Below the pieces are notes generated by a model, which searched no databases, was not told the origin of the DNA, and was given only the letters and a program-made list of their open reading frames with translations. Shown here piece after piece: positions 18,517-27,368 of a stretch of 64,000 nucleotides of DNA. Location of the stretch: the NCBI RefSeq assembly GCF_000022525.1, contig NC_013009.1, positions 310,001 through 374,000 on the forward strand, in the 5' to 3' direction. How positions within the stretch are numbered: position 1 is the first letter of the stretch; each line of letters opens with the position of its first letter. Both the position numbers and the translations under genes were made by a program. This stretch comes from Neorickettsia risticii str. Illinois (GTDB taxonomy: Bacteria; Pseudomonadota; Alphaproteobacteria; Rickettsiales; Anaplasmataceae).

Positions 18517-18729
18517 TTAAGACCCAAACCACCGTTTTTGATATCTCGAAACTTGAGACCCGTTTGTACAGGTGGAGGCGGCATCCATCCAAGCTACGCC
18601 GAGCATGGACGTTTTAGCCTCCTTCAAGTTCTTCTGTAGCTCAAAGTTTTGATACCTTTCACGCATGGCCCAGGCCAACGCTAGTCTTTCACAGGATAAG
18701 AGGAAAAGCAATACATACCATTCACTCAT
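18517..18729 (-). CDS. Possible small protein upstream of the NDUFA9-like gene
   Basis: A 70-codon ATG frame lies just upstream of the NDUFA9-like gene on the same strand. Its first 18 residues are hydrophobic (WYVLLFLLSCERLALAW) and could anchor in the membrane, followed by a charged helical part (RERYQNFELQKNLKEAK). There is no good ribosome site and I recognise no family. It may be a real small membrane protein or chance. Confidence 0.25.
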   Translation of the reverse strand: MSEWYVLLFLLSCERLALAWAMRERYQNFELQKNLKEAKTSMLGVAWMDAASTCTNGSQVSRYQKRWFGS

Positions 18730-18932
18730 AATTCAGCCGTTTTTTCTTTGTTAATTTAATTGATTCTATGCTTTATTCGGACGAAGAATACGTCCTTTAA
18801 TAGTAAAAAAACCAGTCCTGTACTTCTGAGATTTCACTTTAACAGTTATGCTTTTTATACAAAGACTTCCTCTGCCAAGTAACATGCGTTAAGAGTCTGC
18901 TTAGTGCCGTTTTACTAAGTGAGTTAAGCAAA

Positions 18933-20060
18933 CTAATCATAAAGCAGGGAAACTTCATTTGCTATTGTTCGTGTTACTTTTCCCTCTATTTCGAGTTCGA
19001 CTATTGCCAATAGGAGGGTCTTTTCTGAGATACCAAGCTCATGTGCTAACTGACTCATTGGTATAGATGTACTATCAATTTTTTTGAGGATCTGAGCCTT
19101 TATTAGGGTTATCTTATCGGTGTCACAGTTAAGCGTGGAGAAAGGTATAAACGCCTTGTCCTCAACATCCAAAAGGGTCTTGTAGCCAAAATCGTTACGT
19201 TTTTTTCTTTCTAGGTGTTGTATCACATCTAGGGCATTTTCTACCAATATGGCTCCCTGTTTTAGGAGCCTGTTACTTCCTGAGAATCTCTTGTCGTAGG
19301 GTGCTCCAGGTGATGCAAAAAGATACTTGCCCTGTGCCAGTGCGTACTGGGCAGTAAGTAGAGAGCCAGAGTTCTCTGATGCCTCAATAATGATAACGCA
19401 CTCCGAAAGACCAGAAATTATTCTGTTCCTGCGTGCAAAATGGACAGACTGTCCTCGCTTACCAAAAGGGACTTCCGTAACCACCAAGCCACCTCTTTCG
19501 ATTATTCTTTCTTGCAACTTTTGATTTTCGGTAGGATAACACTGATCTATACCAGTTCCTATTACTGCGATTGTTGGCAACATGCTATCAGTGATTTTTA
19601 ATGCCGCTGTGTCTACTCCTATAGCTAGGCCTGAAACGATTGTATATCCTTCTTCTGCTAGTTCGCGCGCAAGTGAATATGCAAAGTTGCAACTATTGAT
19701 TGTGGCATTTCTCGAGCCTACTACTGCTATAGAAGGAGTGTTAAGTAGTTCTATATTTCCTCTTGCTGTAATGACTGGAGGTGGATCTCTGATTACTCTC
19801 AGGTTTTTGCTGTATTTGTTTTCGCAGGCGGCCAGAATACTGGCATCAAATTTTTCAGTTAGCTCAAGTTCTTTTAGTGCATCGGTCTTGGAGAAAGGTC
19901 TTGTCTTTTTCGTACGTTGTTGAATAGTAGAAAGTTGTCCTAGAGCGTTTTCAGCTGTTCCATATAGGCTAATTAATGACTGAAAAGTCACCTCTCCAAC
20001 TGTTCTAGACAACTGTAGCCAGAACAGCAGTTCACTTTTAGATAAATTATTAATTATCAT
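18933..20060 (-). CDS. dprA: DNA processing protein DprA (Smf)
   Basis: Rossmann-fold single-strand DNA-binding protein that loads RecA on incoming or recombining DNA. The 375-residue protein has a helical N-terminal part, then the DprA core: IAVVGSRNATINS, IVSGLAIGVDTAAL, IAVIGTGIDQCYPTEN, and FARRNRIISGLSECVIIIEA with SGSLLTAQYALAQGK. A C-terminal winged-helix (about residues 310-370, MSQLAHELGISEKTL) is the usual extension. Natural competence is not established for this lineage, so a role in recombination is as likely as uptake. comF is elsewhere in the window. Confidence 0.95.
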   Translation of the reverse strand: MIINNLSKSELLFWLQLSRTVGEVTFQSLISLYGTAENALGQLSTIQQRTKKTRPFSKTDALKELELTEKFDASILAACENKYSKNLRVIRDPPPVITARGNIELLNTPSIAVVGSRNATINSCNFAYSLARELAEEGYTIVSGLAIGVDTAALKITDSMLPTIAVIGTGIDQCYPTENQKLQERIIERGGLVVTEVPFGKRGQSVHFARRNRIISGLSECVIIIEASENSGSLLTAQYALAQGKYLFASPGAPYDKRFSGSNRLLKQGAILVENALDVIQHLERKKRNDFGYKTLLDVEDKAFIPFSTLNCDTDKITLIKAQILKKIDSTSIPMSQLAHELGISEKTLLLAIVELEIEGKVTRTIANEVSLLYD

Positions 20061-20176
20061 GAGATATTTCTATTACATCGTACCTGTGATGTAAACCTTG
20101 GATGTAATTTTGGTAGTTAGGCTCTTTTTAACCGCTATAGGCTAAAACTGACATCTGTTGGGGGGTAATATTGAAT

Positions 20177-20623
20177 ATGGAGCAGAATTTTGTTGAAAGG
20201 CGTATAATGGGCCAATTATGTGAGTATTGGAAAGGTATCCAAGGCGAAAATAGGGTTCCTAGGAAAACTGATATAGATGTTGATGAGATAGCTCACATAA
20301 TGCCTTATTGTGTGATTGTCGATGCAAATCAGGACGGTGGAAGAATTAAGTACACCCTCAGTTATGTTGGATCTAAAGTGAAACAGTTTGAAGAGAGCGG
20401 CATCTTTCATGAAACATTTATCCAGTTTGTTTCTTCGAATACGGATACTTTCCAAGAGTACATAGATGAAGTCTTTCAGACTAAGGAACCTCTCACGGAT
20501 TCTGGTGAAGTTGTGAATGGTAATCAAGAAGAAGTAAAGTTTAGGCAGTGCGTCCTTCCTCTGAGTAAGGATGGCAACGAAGTGAGTTCTGTGATTTGTG
20601 CAATAAACTGCAAAATATACTAG
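20177..20623 (+). CDS. PAS-domain protein (alphaproteobacterial PAS_5-like)
   Basis: A roughly 148-residue stand-alone protein resembling the small single-PAS proteins of alphaproteobacteria: a leading helix (LCEYWKGIQGENRVPRKTDIDVDEI), then a beta-rich part starting MPYCVIVDANQDGGRIKYTLSYVGS. No kinase or output domain is attached, so ligand and partner are unknown. The ATG at 20177 is preferred; a TTG at 20171 is two codons earlier, and a run of six G at 20160-20165 may act as the ribosome site for either. It converges with tRNA-Glu. Confidence 0.7.
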   Translation: MEQNFVERRIMGQLCEYWKGIQGENRVPRKTDIDVDEIAHIMPYCVIVDANQDGGRIKYTLSYVGSKVKQFEESGIFHETFIQFVSSNTDTFQEYIDEVFQTKEPLTDSGEVVNGNQEEVKFRQCVLPLSKDGNEVSSVICAINCKIY

Positions 20624-20773
20624 GCAAGTGACATGGCATAACTATTTTGTCGAAGTACCGTTCAGTTGCCTGCCACTACCATCAAGGCCAACAGGATATG
20701 CACAGAGTAACCACTTGCGCCGCAATGTGCTTCACAGGCATACAAACACTCACTTCGACCAAAAACGTGAAAA

Positions 20774-20846
20774 TGACTCCTACGGGAATCGAACCCGTGT
20801 TTCCACCGTGAAAGGGTGATGTCCTAGACCGCTAGACGAAGGAGCC
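20774..20846 (-). tRNA. tRNA-Glu (anticodon TTC)
   Basis: The minus strand folds into a 73-base cloverleaf. The acceptor stem is GGCTCCT/AGGAGTC with discriminator A, the anticodon loop is CTTTCAC with TTC, and the T arm is CGGGTTCGATTCCCG. CCA is not encoded. Confidence 0.97.
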
Positions 20847-21298
20847 TGAAAATGAAAGATATATGCTAGAGCTTAAGCCAGCGGGTTTTTATTGTCAACG
20901 GCATTGGCAAAGGGGCTTGCTATCAGATGGCGTTTCTTCTCGTTAATTCGCGTTTGTCAATATGTGAAAGTCAGGAGACGATACTCAATACAATGCTATG
21001 TTTACTTGTTATACTTTTGACATCTGCAGCCTTAGAGGGGTATCTCAAACACACTGTTCGTTATGAGTTGGAATGAGGTTTAGTAACAGAGTTTTTTCTC
21101 GGCTGCTTTTGCGCACTACAAAAAGTCTTTTCAGAAACCGCATTGTTTGATTTTACGCTTATATCATTGTTTCACTTTTAAATCGCACTTCTTCTTTTTG
21201 GTGAATTTTTGATATCATTGAGTATACAGCAGGATAGCTTGCGAAAAGGCTTTTGCTCTGCTAGATCTAGGGCTTTTTATTTCTCATTCTTTTTGCCA
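20847..21298. other. Intergenic region between tRNA-Glu and def
   Basis: This 452-base spacer separates divergent tRNA-Glu and def. Apart from the candidate tRNA promoter at 20870-20898 I see no gene, repeat or structured RNA. The def frame stays open back to a TTG at 21209, but that leader does not match the family. Confidence 0.5.
20870..20898 (-). promoter_or_regulatory. Candidate promoter of tRNA-Glu
   Basis: On the minus strand a perfect TTGACA (20898-20893) is followed after 17 bases by TAAGCT (20875-20870). The tRNA starts 23 bases further. The -10 box is weak. Confidence 0.4.
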
Positions 21299-21856
21299 AT
21301 GGCATTACTTAAGTTGGTCATAGAACCTGACCCGATATTGCATAAAGTTTCAGGGAATGTAGTTGGCGTATCGGATGAAAAAAGAGAGTTTCTCGATGAT
21401 ATGCTAGAGACAATGTACCACTATACTGGTATAGGGTTAGCTGCAGTTCAAGTGGGTGTACTTGAGAGAATTATTGTTGTTGATGTTCCGCCGGACAAAG
21501 AGTGGCATTCAAGTCCTCTTAATCATGTAGGATACGAAAGCTCAGGAGGTCCGTACTATCTTGTTAACCCTGAAATCATAGAATTCTCACGGAATTTGGT
21601 TTCTGCTGACGAAGGATGTCTTTCGCTTCCAGAACAGAATTACGAGATAGTACGCCCGGATGCAGTGGTAGTTAAATATCTGAATTATAATGGAGAAGAG
21701 TGCTTACTCAAGGCAAATGGTTGGCTGGCGCGCTGTATACAACATGAGGTGGATCACCTGGATGGAAAACTGTACGTGTCACATCTGTCGAAGCTAAAGT
21801 ATGATCTTGCAACAAAAAAGGCAGCTAAAATAAAGAAACGGCACTCTGAAGTATAG
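21299..21856 (+). CDS. def: Peptide deformylase
   Basis: Metalloenzyme that removes the formyl group from the initiator methionine. The ATG at 21299 gives 185 residues starting [17 protein letters not shown], the usual family N-terminus. The three motifs are present: [19 protein letters not shown] with the metal Cys, and QHEVDHLDG with the metal histidines and catalytic Glu. The C-terminus is lysine-rich. It is followed by a hairpin and convergent tRNA-Val. Confidence 0.96.
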   Translation: MALLKLVIEPDPILHKVSGNVVGVSDEKREFLDDMLETMYHYTGIGLAAVQVGVLERIIVVDVPPDKEWHSSPLNHVGYESSGGPYYLVNPEIIEFSRNLVSADEGCLSLPEQNYEIVRPDAVVVKYLNYNGEECLLKANGWLARCIQHEVDHLDGKLYVSHLSKLKYDLATKKAAKIKKRHSEV

Positions 21857-21872
21857 ATCAATATCACACTCA

Positions 21873-21892
21873 GGTCTCGCTGATGCGGGACC
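21873..21892. terminator. Possible bidirectional terminator hairpin
   Basis: GGTCTCGC and GCGGGACC form an 8-bp stem (one T-G pair) around the loop TGAT, between convergent def and tRNA-Val. No T run follows on either strand, so intrinsic termination is uncertain. Confidence 0.35.
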
Positions 21893-21922
21893 GAAAGGAC
21901 AATAAGGCAGGCAAGAGAACGG

Positions 21923-21995
21923 TGGGTAGTAACGGGCTCGAACCGCTGACCTCCTCGGTGTAAACGAGATGCTCTACCAACTGAGCTAACCACCC
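21923..21995 (-). tRNA. tRNA-Val (anticodon TAC)
   Basis: The minus strand gives a 73-base cloverleaf with acceptor stem GGGTGGT/ACTACCC and discriminator A, D arm GCTCAGTTGGTAGAGC, anticodon loop TTTACAC reading TAC, and T arm GCGGTTCGAGCCCGT. CCA is not encoded. Confidence 0.97.
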
Positions 21996-22005
21996 GACGG
22001 CCTAT

Positions 22006-22035
22006 ATTGTATATTTTTTCTTGAGTAGATGTAAA
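22006..22035 (-). promoter_or_regulatory. Promoter of tRNA-Val
   Basis: On the minus strand TTTACA (22035-22030) and TACAAT (22011-22006) are separated by 18 bases. The tRNA begins 10 bases downstream. Both boxes match the sigma-70 consensus at five of six positions. Confidence 0.6.
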
Positions 22036-22208
22036 GAAGCTGCAATCGCATCTTAAGAAATTGTATTCGACGTTCAGTAATAGTCACTTGTGTAATCAGT
22101 TAATCTACAAGGATAGTTCCTTTACTTGGTCGTACAATACTCGAACTAATTTGAGCCTCATTTCGTATGATGATAGTATTCCACGTGTAAATCAGAGGTA
22201 TTAAGGAG

Positions 22209-23174
22209 ATGCAATCCGGTTCTTTTGTTCGTCTTAGAAGGACGCGTAGAAATAAAATTATCCGAGACTTGATTGCCGAAACCACGCTCTCTGCTTCGCA
22301 GCTTGTATTACCATTGTTTGTCATAAATGGTTCAAATACTGAGTTGCAAGTGGGTGAGATGCCAGGTGTGTGTGCGCATTCTATCGATATACTGAAAAAG
22401 GTAGTAGAGAGTGCAATAACAGTTGGTGTGAGAAGTATCATGCTTTTTCCGCGGGATCCCGGGAAAAGAAGCTTTGAAGCGGAGGAAGCCTATAATCCGG
22501 AGAATTTAATCTGTCGTGCAGTGAGAGCTCTCAAAAGAGATTTCGGAGGTGACCTTGTTATTATTACTGATGTCGCAGCCGATCCTTATACAATTGATGG
22601 TCACGATGGATTTTATAGAGATGGAAAAATTCTTAATGATGAAACATTAGAACTCTTGATAAAGCAAGCCTTAGTGCAGGCCGCAGCTGGGAGCGATATG
22701 CTTGCTCCCTCAGATATGATGGATGGAAGAATTTTTGCAATCAGAAATGCTCTCAATCTTGCTGAATTTGATGAGGTCCCGATTGTATCGTATTCTGCTA
22801 AATATGCTTCCAATTTCTATGCACCTTTCCGAGACGCATTGGGTTCCACGAATATCACGCTGGACAAGCGATCCTATCAAATGGATTACAGGAATGCAAA
22901 CGAAGCCATGCGAGAGATCGAAGTTGATATTAATGAAGGTGCTGACATCGTAATGATCAAACCGGCTAGCCTCTACCTTGACATAATAAGGATGGCAACG
23001 GATCGGTTTCGTGTGCCTATTTTTGCGTATCAAGTTAGTGGCGAGTATAAAATGTTAGTTCAATACGGTGGTCCCGAAGTGTTATTGGAATCCCTAATTG
23101 CAATAAGAAGGGCAGGTGCAACAGGGATAGTAACGTATGCTGCTGTTGAGGTTGCAAAGTACTTAGCGTCTTAG
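22209..23174 (+). CDS. hemB: Delta-aminolevulinic acid dehydratase (porphobilinogen synthase)
   Basis: Condenses two 5-aminolevulinates to porphobilinogen, the first common step of heme synthesis. The 321-residue protein has the Schiff-base lysines in YSAKYAS and MIKPASLYLD. The metal site reads DVAADPYTIDGHDG, with Asp in the positions where zinc-dependent enzymes have Cys, so this is the Mg-type form common in alphaproteobacteria. The AAGGAG sequence abuts the ATG with no spacer, which is atypical; no alternative start in frame looks better. hemC and hemD are elsewhere in the window. Confidence 0.96.
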   Translation: MQSGSFVRLRRTRRNKIIRDLIAETTLSASQLVLPLFVINGSNTELQVGEMPGVCAHSIDILKKVVESAITVGVRSIMLFPRDPGKRSFEAEEAYNPENLICRAVRALKRDFGGDLVIITDVAADPYTIDGHDGFYRDGKILNDETLELLIKQALVQAAAGSDMLAPSDMMDGRIFAIRNALNLAEFDEVPIVSYSAKYASNFYAPFRDALGSTNITLDKRSYQMDYRNANEAMREIEVDINEGADIVMIKPASLYLDIIRMATDRFRVPIFAYQVSGEYKMLVQYGGPEVLLESLIAIRRAGATGIVTYAAVEVAKYLAS

Positions 23175-23372
23175 GTATTTTTTGGTTTATTTAATTGTCT
23201 TTTAAGCCAAAGTAAAAATCGAGCAGACATCATGATAGGTGGCAGCCTTCCTGCTGAGCTGTCTCTTCTTTTGGATTGACACGGCCTCTCTCAGTTAAAA
23301 TCGAAGTGTGAGCGAAAAAGTTATACTGATATGCATGAGGCAGGACTTCTCCAATTGAGATTAAACCCTTTT

Positions 23373-24212
23373 CTATTTCTCACTAATTCGTTTATTTAAA
23401 GCGTTGATCTCCGCTCCGTATATAAAACACAAGTTGAGTAAGTAAAAATACAACATAACCACAATTATTCCTGCGATGCTTCCATAGATTATGTTCATTT
23501 GTGCGAAGGAGTGTAGGTAGAAGGAAAACGCAATCGAAGTGAGAATCCACAGTGACACGACCATTATACTCCCAGGAATGACATCGCAAAACCCTTGTTT
23601 CTCTTTTGGAAAAAAAATATACAAAGCTGATACAAAAAAGAAGACACAGCACGTCGTGATGGTGCTATAGGGTAGCCAACTTGGTCTTTTCAGTGTGTGA
23701 AGGAAAGATACCTTCTTGGTTAAGAGCGGATATATTGTCGGAAAAAGAAGGAAAACAAGTATGATAACGGAAATCAAAAGGAATTGTATGACACTGATAA
23801 GGCGCCTTAGTATGTACTCTGAAACTAGGGCTTCAGTTCCAAAATTATATGCCTTGTTTACTGCTGCTTTTAGTCCCTCTACAATGGATGAGGCCGTCCA
23901 TATTGCGCCAAGAATGGTAAGCGTCAGAAGTCCATGTGTAGGACCCTCAAGGATCTCCTTGATATACGGCATTATGCCTTCGATGATGTTTTCTGGTACG
24001 TTCTCTATGAAGACCGACAGCAATTTTCTTGTTATTTCGTATGAGGAAGCCCCTATTATGTTTGCTATGTGACCTGCTACAGCAGTGAAGAAAAATAAAA
24101 ATGGAAAAATCGATAGAAGCAGCAAAAAAGATAGGTATCCAGCATACTCGGAGCCGCCATGATATAACATGTTGTACAATGAGATTTTTAGTACCGCAAA
24201 AATTCGCTTCAT
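23373..24212 (-). CDS. YihY/virulence factor BrkB family membrane protein
   Basis: Polytopic inner-membrane protein of the YihY/BrkB family, once misnamed ribonuclease BN. The 279-residue protein has about six hydrophobic segments and the family marks GGSEYAGYLSFLLLLSIFPFL near the N-terminus, WTASSIVEGLKAAVNKAYN in the middle, and a C-terminal YGSIAGIIVVMLYFYLLNLCFIYGAEIN. The family function is not settled. A T8 run (minus strand) at the IFFPK codons is in frame. It diverges from atpB. Confidence 0.9.
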   Translation of the reverse strand: MKRIFAVLKISLYNMLYHGGSEYAGYLSFLLLLSIFPFLFFFTAVAGHIANIIGASSYEITRKLLSVFIENVPENIIEGIMPYIKEILEGPTHGLLTLTILGAIWTASSIVEGLKAAVNKAYNFGTEALVSEYILRRLISVIQFLLISVIILVFLLFPTIYPLLTKKVSFLHTLKRPSWLPYSTITTCCVFFFVSALYIFFPKEKQGFCDVIPGSIMVVSLWILTSIAFSFYLHSFAQMNIIYGSIAGIIVVMLYFYLLNLCFIYGAEINALNKRISEK

Positions 24213-24267
24213 TTTTTACAAGCTTTGCAATTTCGCAAGCGATAAGTATCAATACTAGCCATATTAT

Positions 24268-24296
24268 TTGACATTTCTATAATTGTGAAAGAATAT
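24268..24296 (+). promoter_or_regulatory. Candidate promoter of the F0 ATP synthase cluster
   Basis: TTGACA at 24268-24273 is followed after 17 bases by GAATAT (24291-24296), 25 bases before atpB. A perfect TATAAT at 24279-24284 also lies here but is too close to this -35 to pair with it. Confidence 0.35.
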
Positions 24297-24321
24297 CCGG
24301 TTGTAAGAGCTGCCCTACTAT

Positions 24322-25053
24322 ATGAGTCCTTTAAAACAGTTTGAGGTTTTTCCTCTAATTCGTCTCCCAGAATTTTTCGGCTGGGATATCAGTTTTACTA
24401 ACTCCTCGTTGTATATGGTGCTTACAGTTGTATTCGCCTCCCTTTTCCTTTTTGCTGGTGTTTTCAGAGGTAAGGTGATACCAGGGCCAATGCAGTCTTT
24501 TGTTGAGGTAGTATGCGGTTTTGTATTGGAAATCATTAAGGGTAGTTGCGGAAAGGCCGGTGTAGACTATTTCCCTTTAATTCTATCAGTATTCTTATAC
24601 GTGCTGTTTGCAAACCTTGTTGGAATGTTACCACTTCCTATGAGCTTCACAGTGACAAGCCATATAGTTGTGACACTTGCACTTGCAATGGTCGTCTTCA
24701 TTTTTGTGACCCTCATTGGATTGAAAAAGCAAGGCATGGGTTTCTTTGCCATGTTTCTTCCTGATGGAACGCCTAATTGGATCGCTCCACTGATGGTATT
24801 TCTTGAGGTGTGTACCTATCTCTTTAGGCCAATTAGTCTTGCTATTCGGCTGACTGCGAATATGATCGCTGGTCACACAATACTTAAGGTCATTGCTGGG
24901 TTTGTATATCCAGTCTCTTTGTTGATAAGCCCTTTATCTTTTTTGTTTGTGGTGGTACTAATAGTGTTCGAGGTGTTCATAGCTATGTTGCAGGCATACA
25001 TTTTTGTCATGTTGACCTGCGTCTATTTGAATGATTCACTGGTGAAACACTAA
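24322..25053 (+). CDS. atpB: ATP synthase F0 subunit a
   Basis: Membrane subunit that forms the proton half-channels against the c ring. The 243-residue protein has five to six TM helices and the conserved arginine in PISLAIRLTANMIAGH. The N-terminal KQFEVFPLI is the usual alphaproteobacterial leader. It heads the F0 cluster atpB-atpE-atpF'-atpF; F1 genes are not in the window, as is typical of alphaproteobacteria. Confidence 0.97.
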   Translation: MSPLKQFEVFPLIRLPEFFGWDISFTNSSLYMVLTVVFASLFLFAGVFRGKVIPGPMQSFVEVVCGFVLEIIKGSCGKAGVDYFPLILSVFLYVLFANLVGMLPLPMSFTVTSHIVVTLALAMVVFIFVTLIGLKKQGMGFFAMFLPDGTPNWIAPLMVFLEVCTYLFRPISLAIRLTANMIAGHTILKVIAGFVYPVSLLISPLSFLFVVVLIVFEVFIAMLQAYIFVMLTCVYLNDSLVKH

Positions 25054-25075
25054 CGTGGTTATTTTATAAGGGTAT

Positions 25076-25303
25076 ATGGAGTTAGAAGGTCTAAAATTTT
25101 TGGGAATTGGTCTCTCTGTTGTTGGTATGTTGGGAGCTGCTATAGGAGTGAGTAACATATTCTCCATGATGCTTAATGGCATCGCTAGAAACCCTGAGTC
25201 CGAAGAAAAATTGAAGAAGTACGTCTATGCGGGTGCTGCTTTGACGGAAGCGATGGGGCTTTTCTCATTCGTTTTGGCGTTGCTACTGATTTTTGTTGCG
25301 TAG
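25076..25303 (+). CDS. atpE: ATP synthase F0 subunit c
   Basis: Proteolipid of the rotor ring. The 75-residue hairpin has two TM helices, the polar loop [15 protein letters not shown], and the proton-carrying Glu in [17 protein letters not shown]. It lies 22 bases after atpB, and its stop is immediately followed by the atpF' start. Confidence 0.97.
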   Translation: MELEGLKFLGIGLSVVGMLGAAIGVSNIFSMMLNGIARNPESEEKLKKYVYAGAALTEAMGLFSFVLALLLIFVA

Positions 25304-25834
25304 ATGCCTCAGTTTGACATATCTACCTATTTTGGGCAGGTATTTTGGTTTTCTGTCTCCTTCTTCTTTCTATACTGCTTTGTTAGGTTCGTCTTTGTTC
25401 CTAGGCTAAATGCTTTGCTGGATGTACGAGCTTCTGTATTAAGGGAGAATCGCAAATTAATAGCTGGGATGAAGAAGGATCTCGAGCGTTTGGAGAGTGT
25501 GTGGAATGCTGCTCTCTCGGATGCTCGCTTTGCTGCTGAAAATATTCTTCGTGACGCAGTTATCTCTGTTGAAAAATTAAGAGGTGGTGTTGCTGAGCGC
25601 TTAGCTGTTTTAAATAGTGAGTTAAGAAAGGAGAATGAGGTCCTGCTTGACGCCTTTTTTGCCCAGAAGTCGCTTGAGCTTGAAGAGTTGTTTGTGAAGT
25701 TGGTGGAAGACTACTATGTAGTAATCTATACTCCATTTGTGGTTGGTTCTAGCGATGTTCGTATCTCCTCTGTGCGTAAGAAGGCACTAGAGGATTTTAG
25801 CTGTCTTTATGAGAGATTAAGGGGATGTCGGTAG
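25304..25834 (+). CDS. atpF': ATP synthase F0 subunit b'
   Basis: Peripheral-stalk subunit of the b' type, found in alphaproteobacteria and photosynthetic lineages. The 176-residue protein has one N-terminal TM helix (YFGQVFWFSVSFFFLYCFV), the FVPRLNALLDVR neck and a long helical stalk. Its start abuts the atpE stop and its end overlaps atpF by 10 bases. The C-terminal 50 residues are divergent. Confidence 0.88.
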   Translation: MPQFDISTYFGQVFWFSVSFFFLYCFVRFVFVPRLNALLDVRASVLRENRKLIAGMKKDLERLESVWNAALSDARFAAENILRDAVISVEKLRGGVAERLAVLNSELRKENEVLLDAFFAQKSLELEELFVKLVEDYYVVIYTPFVVGSSDVRISSVRKKALEDFSCLYERLRGCR

Positions 25835-26319
25835 AAAGTATAGTCATAGGTTTTGCATTTTTTACTGCGTTTGGCGTCCTTGCTAAGCCTGTTGTTGGTG
25901 CGGTTATGCGCTCCCTTGCAGGTCACTCGGGTAAAATAATGGATGAGATATCCTCGGTTGAGGAAGAGCTTTTGAAAACCAAAAGTTTGCTTGCAACCGC
26001 AATGAAGCGCAATGGGTGTCTTAATGATGAAGTGGAGCGAATTATCACTGCTGCGAAAGCCCGTGCCGCAAAAATGTACGAAGAAGGTAGACACAAAACA
26101 GAAGAAGATTTGTCAGTTGCGGTTGGTAGGGTACGTGCTCGCATTGAAAGAGATAATAAGGATCTTATGATGAAGGTAAGGCTTTCAGTCTTGGATGGAG
26201 TATTCAGATGTTTAGCGGGTTTTGGCGGAAAATCACTTGAGAAAGCAGAGCATGAAGCGCTCGTGTTGCACATGGCCGAGAAGCTTTCCATAGATCTTTC
26301 TCCGCGCAATGAACAGTGA
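25825..26319 (+). CDS. atpF: ATP synthase F0 subunit b
   Basis: Second stalk subunit. The 164-residue protein has a short N-terminal TM segment (SIVIGFAFFTAFGVLAK) and then a charged helical stalk (residues 30-140) with a KARAAKMYEEG stretch like the dimerisation region. It overlaps atpF' upstream and the frataxin gene downstream by about 10 bases each, so all five genes are probably cotranscribed. Confidence 0.88.
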   Translation: MSVESIVIGFAFFTAFGVLAKPVVGAVMRSLAGHSGKIMDEISSVEEELLKTKSLLATAMKRNGCLNDEVERIITAAKARAAKMYEEGRHKTEEDLSVAVGRVRARIERDNKDLMMKVRLSVLDGVFRCLAGFGGKSLEKAEHEALVLHMAEKLSIDLSPRNEQ

Positions 26320-26599
26320 GATTCCTTTTGCAAAACTTTCCACAGTTGTTTTTGATGAAATAGTAGCGCTTGCTGAACGGTCTCACCTTTGCGATGAATA
26401 TGATTGCAACGAGGGGATAGTTGAGTTATTTCTTCGCCAGGGTGTGTTCTTGATTGTTGGGAAAGAGGATCTTGGTGAGATATGGGTATCCAGCTTAGCT
26501 ATAGGGGCTGAGCGCTTTTATCTAGATGATGGAGAGCGCTTTGTCAACAAAAATGGGGAAGAGATAGTTAGCTGGGTTAAGAAAATTCTTCAACTTTAG
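26309..26599 (+). CDS. cyaY: Frataxin-like iron-binding protein CyaY
   Basis: Small iron-sulfur-cluster assembly protein that binds iron and modulates the IscS/IscU machine. The 96-residue protein fits the frataxin fold: an acidic N-terminal helix (FDEIVALAERSHLCDEYDC), the strand EGIVELFLRQGVFLIVGKED, the signature EIWVSSLAIGAERFYLDDG, and a C-terminal helix after NKNGEEIVSWV. The central IWVSS and FYLDDG patterns are the basis of the call. It overlaps atpF by 11 bases. Confidence 0.8.
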   Translation: MNSEIPFAKLSTVVFDEIVALAERSHLCDEYDCNEGIVELFLRQGVFLIVGKEDLGEIWVSSLAIGAERFYLDDGERFVNKNGEEIVSWVKKILQL

Positions 26600-26772
26600 C
26601 GATTCTGATATGTCTGTGCTGGATATAACGTCGCTGTGCACTGTAGGGGTACAAGAGCGGTAGTAGCTCTGCGATTGCTGTTTTGCTGCAATTTAGCACA
26701 TCTTAAATTTAGCAAGAGATCCTGGCAGACATAGAGAAAGAACAAATCAACTTTGGAAAAGGAAAGAAGTAC

Positions 26773-27222
26773 TTACAAATCTGTATCTTCGAAGAAATCT
26801 TCTTCTAACAGCGTTGGACTTCTTTCTTTTAGCTTGATCATTGCCATGCAGGCATTTACAGCTGCAATTCCATAAGAAACAGATCTCTCGTTTGCTTGCT
26901 CCATGTTATTTGCTGTTATAACGCCGAAACCTATGGCAAGGTTATTCTTGATGGCGACATCCATAATCCCGCGACAGGCCGCGGACGAAACATAATCGAA
27001 ATGTGGGGTACCGGATTTAACAATGCATCCTAAGAGGACGTAACCAGCAAAATCTTTAGAATGTAAAATGTTAAGTGCGGTAGGCAACTCAAATGCACCT
27101 GGTACATAAACTGACTTGTAAGCTCTTTCCTGTCGTTTAAGATGTTCGACTGCTGTTTTACATAACACCTTGCAGATGTCAGGGTTTACCTTACTGCAAA
27201 TTATTAGGATCTTTTTTTGCAT
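26773..27222 (-). CDS. ribH: 6,7-dimethyl-8-ribityllumazine synthase
   Basis: Condenses the ribityl-uracil amine with dihydroxybutanone phosphate in riboflavin synthesis. The 149-residue protein has the substrate motif VPGAFELPTAL, LLGCIVKSGTPHFDYV with the catalytic His, and IGFGVITANNMEQA. The last 15 residues are acidic and unusual. It stands alone between the ATP synthase cluster (convergent) and yidC. Confidence 0.95.
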   Translation of the reverse strand: MQKKILIICSKVNPDICKVLCKTAVEHLKRQERAYKSVYVPGAFELPTALNILHSKDFAGYVLLGCIVKSGTPHFDYVSSAACRGIMDVAIKNNLAIGFGVITANNMEQANERSVSYGIAAVNACMAMIKLKERSPTLLEEDFFEDTDL

Positions 27223-27368
27223 TGCAAAATTTAATACAGAAAGCCGTGTGATTCTAGCATCGGCCAGCTGTAAAGAAAAGTGAAGTAACTTACGATACCG
27301 ATAGGGGAAAGTGACCTTGTAACAGAACAGGTAAGGATAACATGTTGATCAGTAACGTTAAAACTGAA

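Noticed and set aside
23241-23265. GC-rich stretch resembling the SRP RNA apical loop
   Set aside because: The GGAAG core is not flanked by the required asymmetric loop and long helix, so it does not fit 4.5S RNA.
23276-23301. TTGACA with TAAAAT in the hemB-yihY gap
   Set aside because: The spacer is only 14 bases and no gene starts downstream on that strand.
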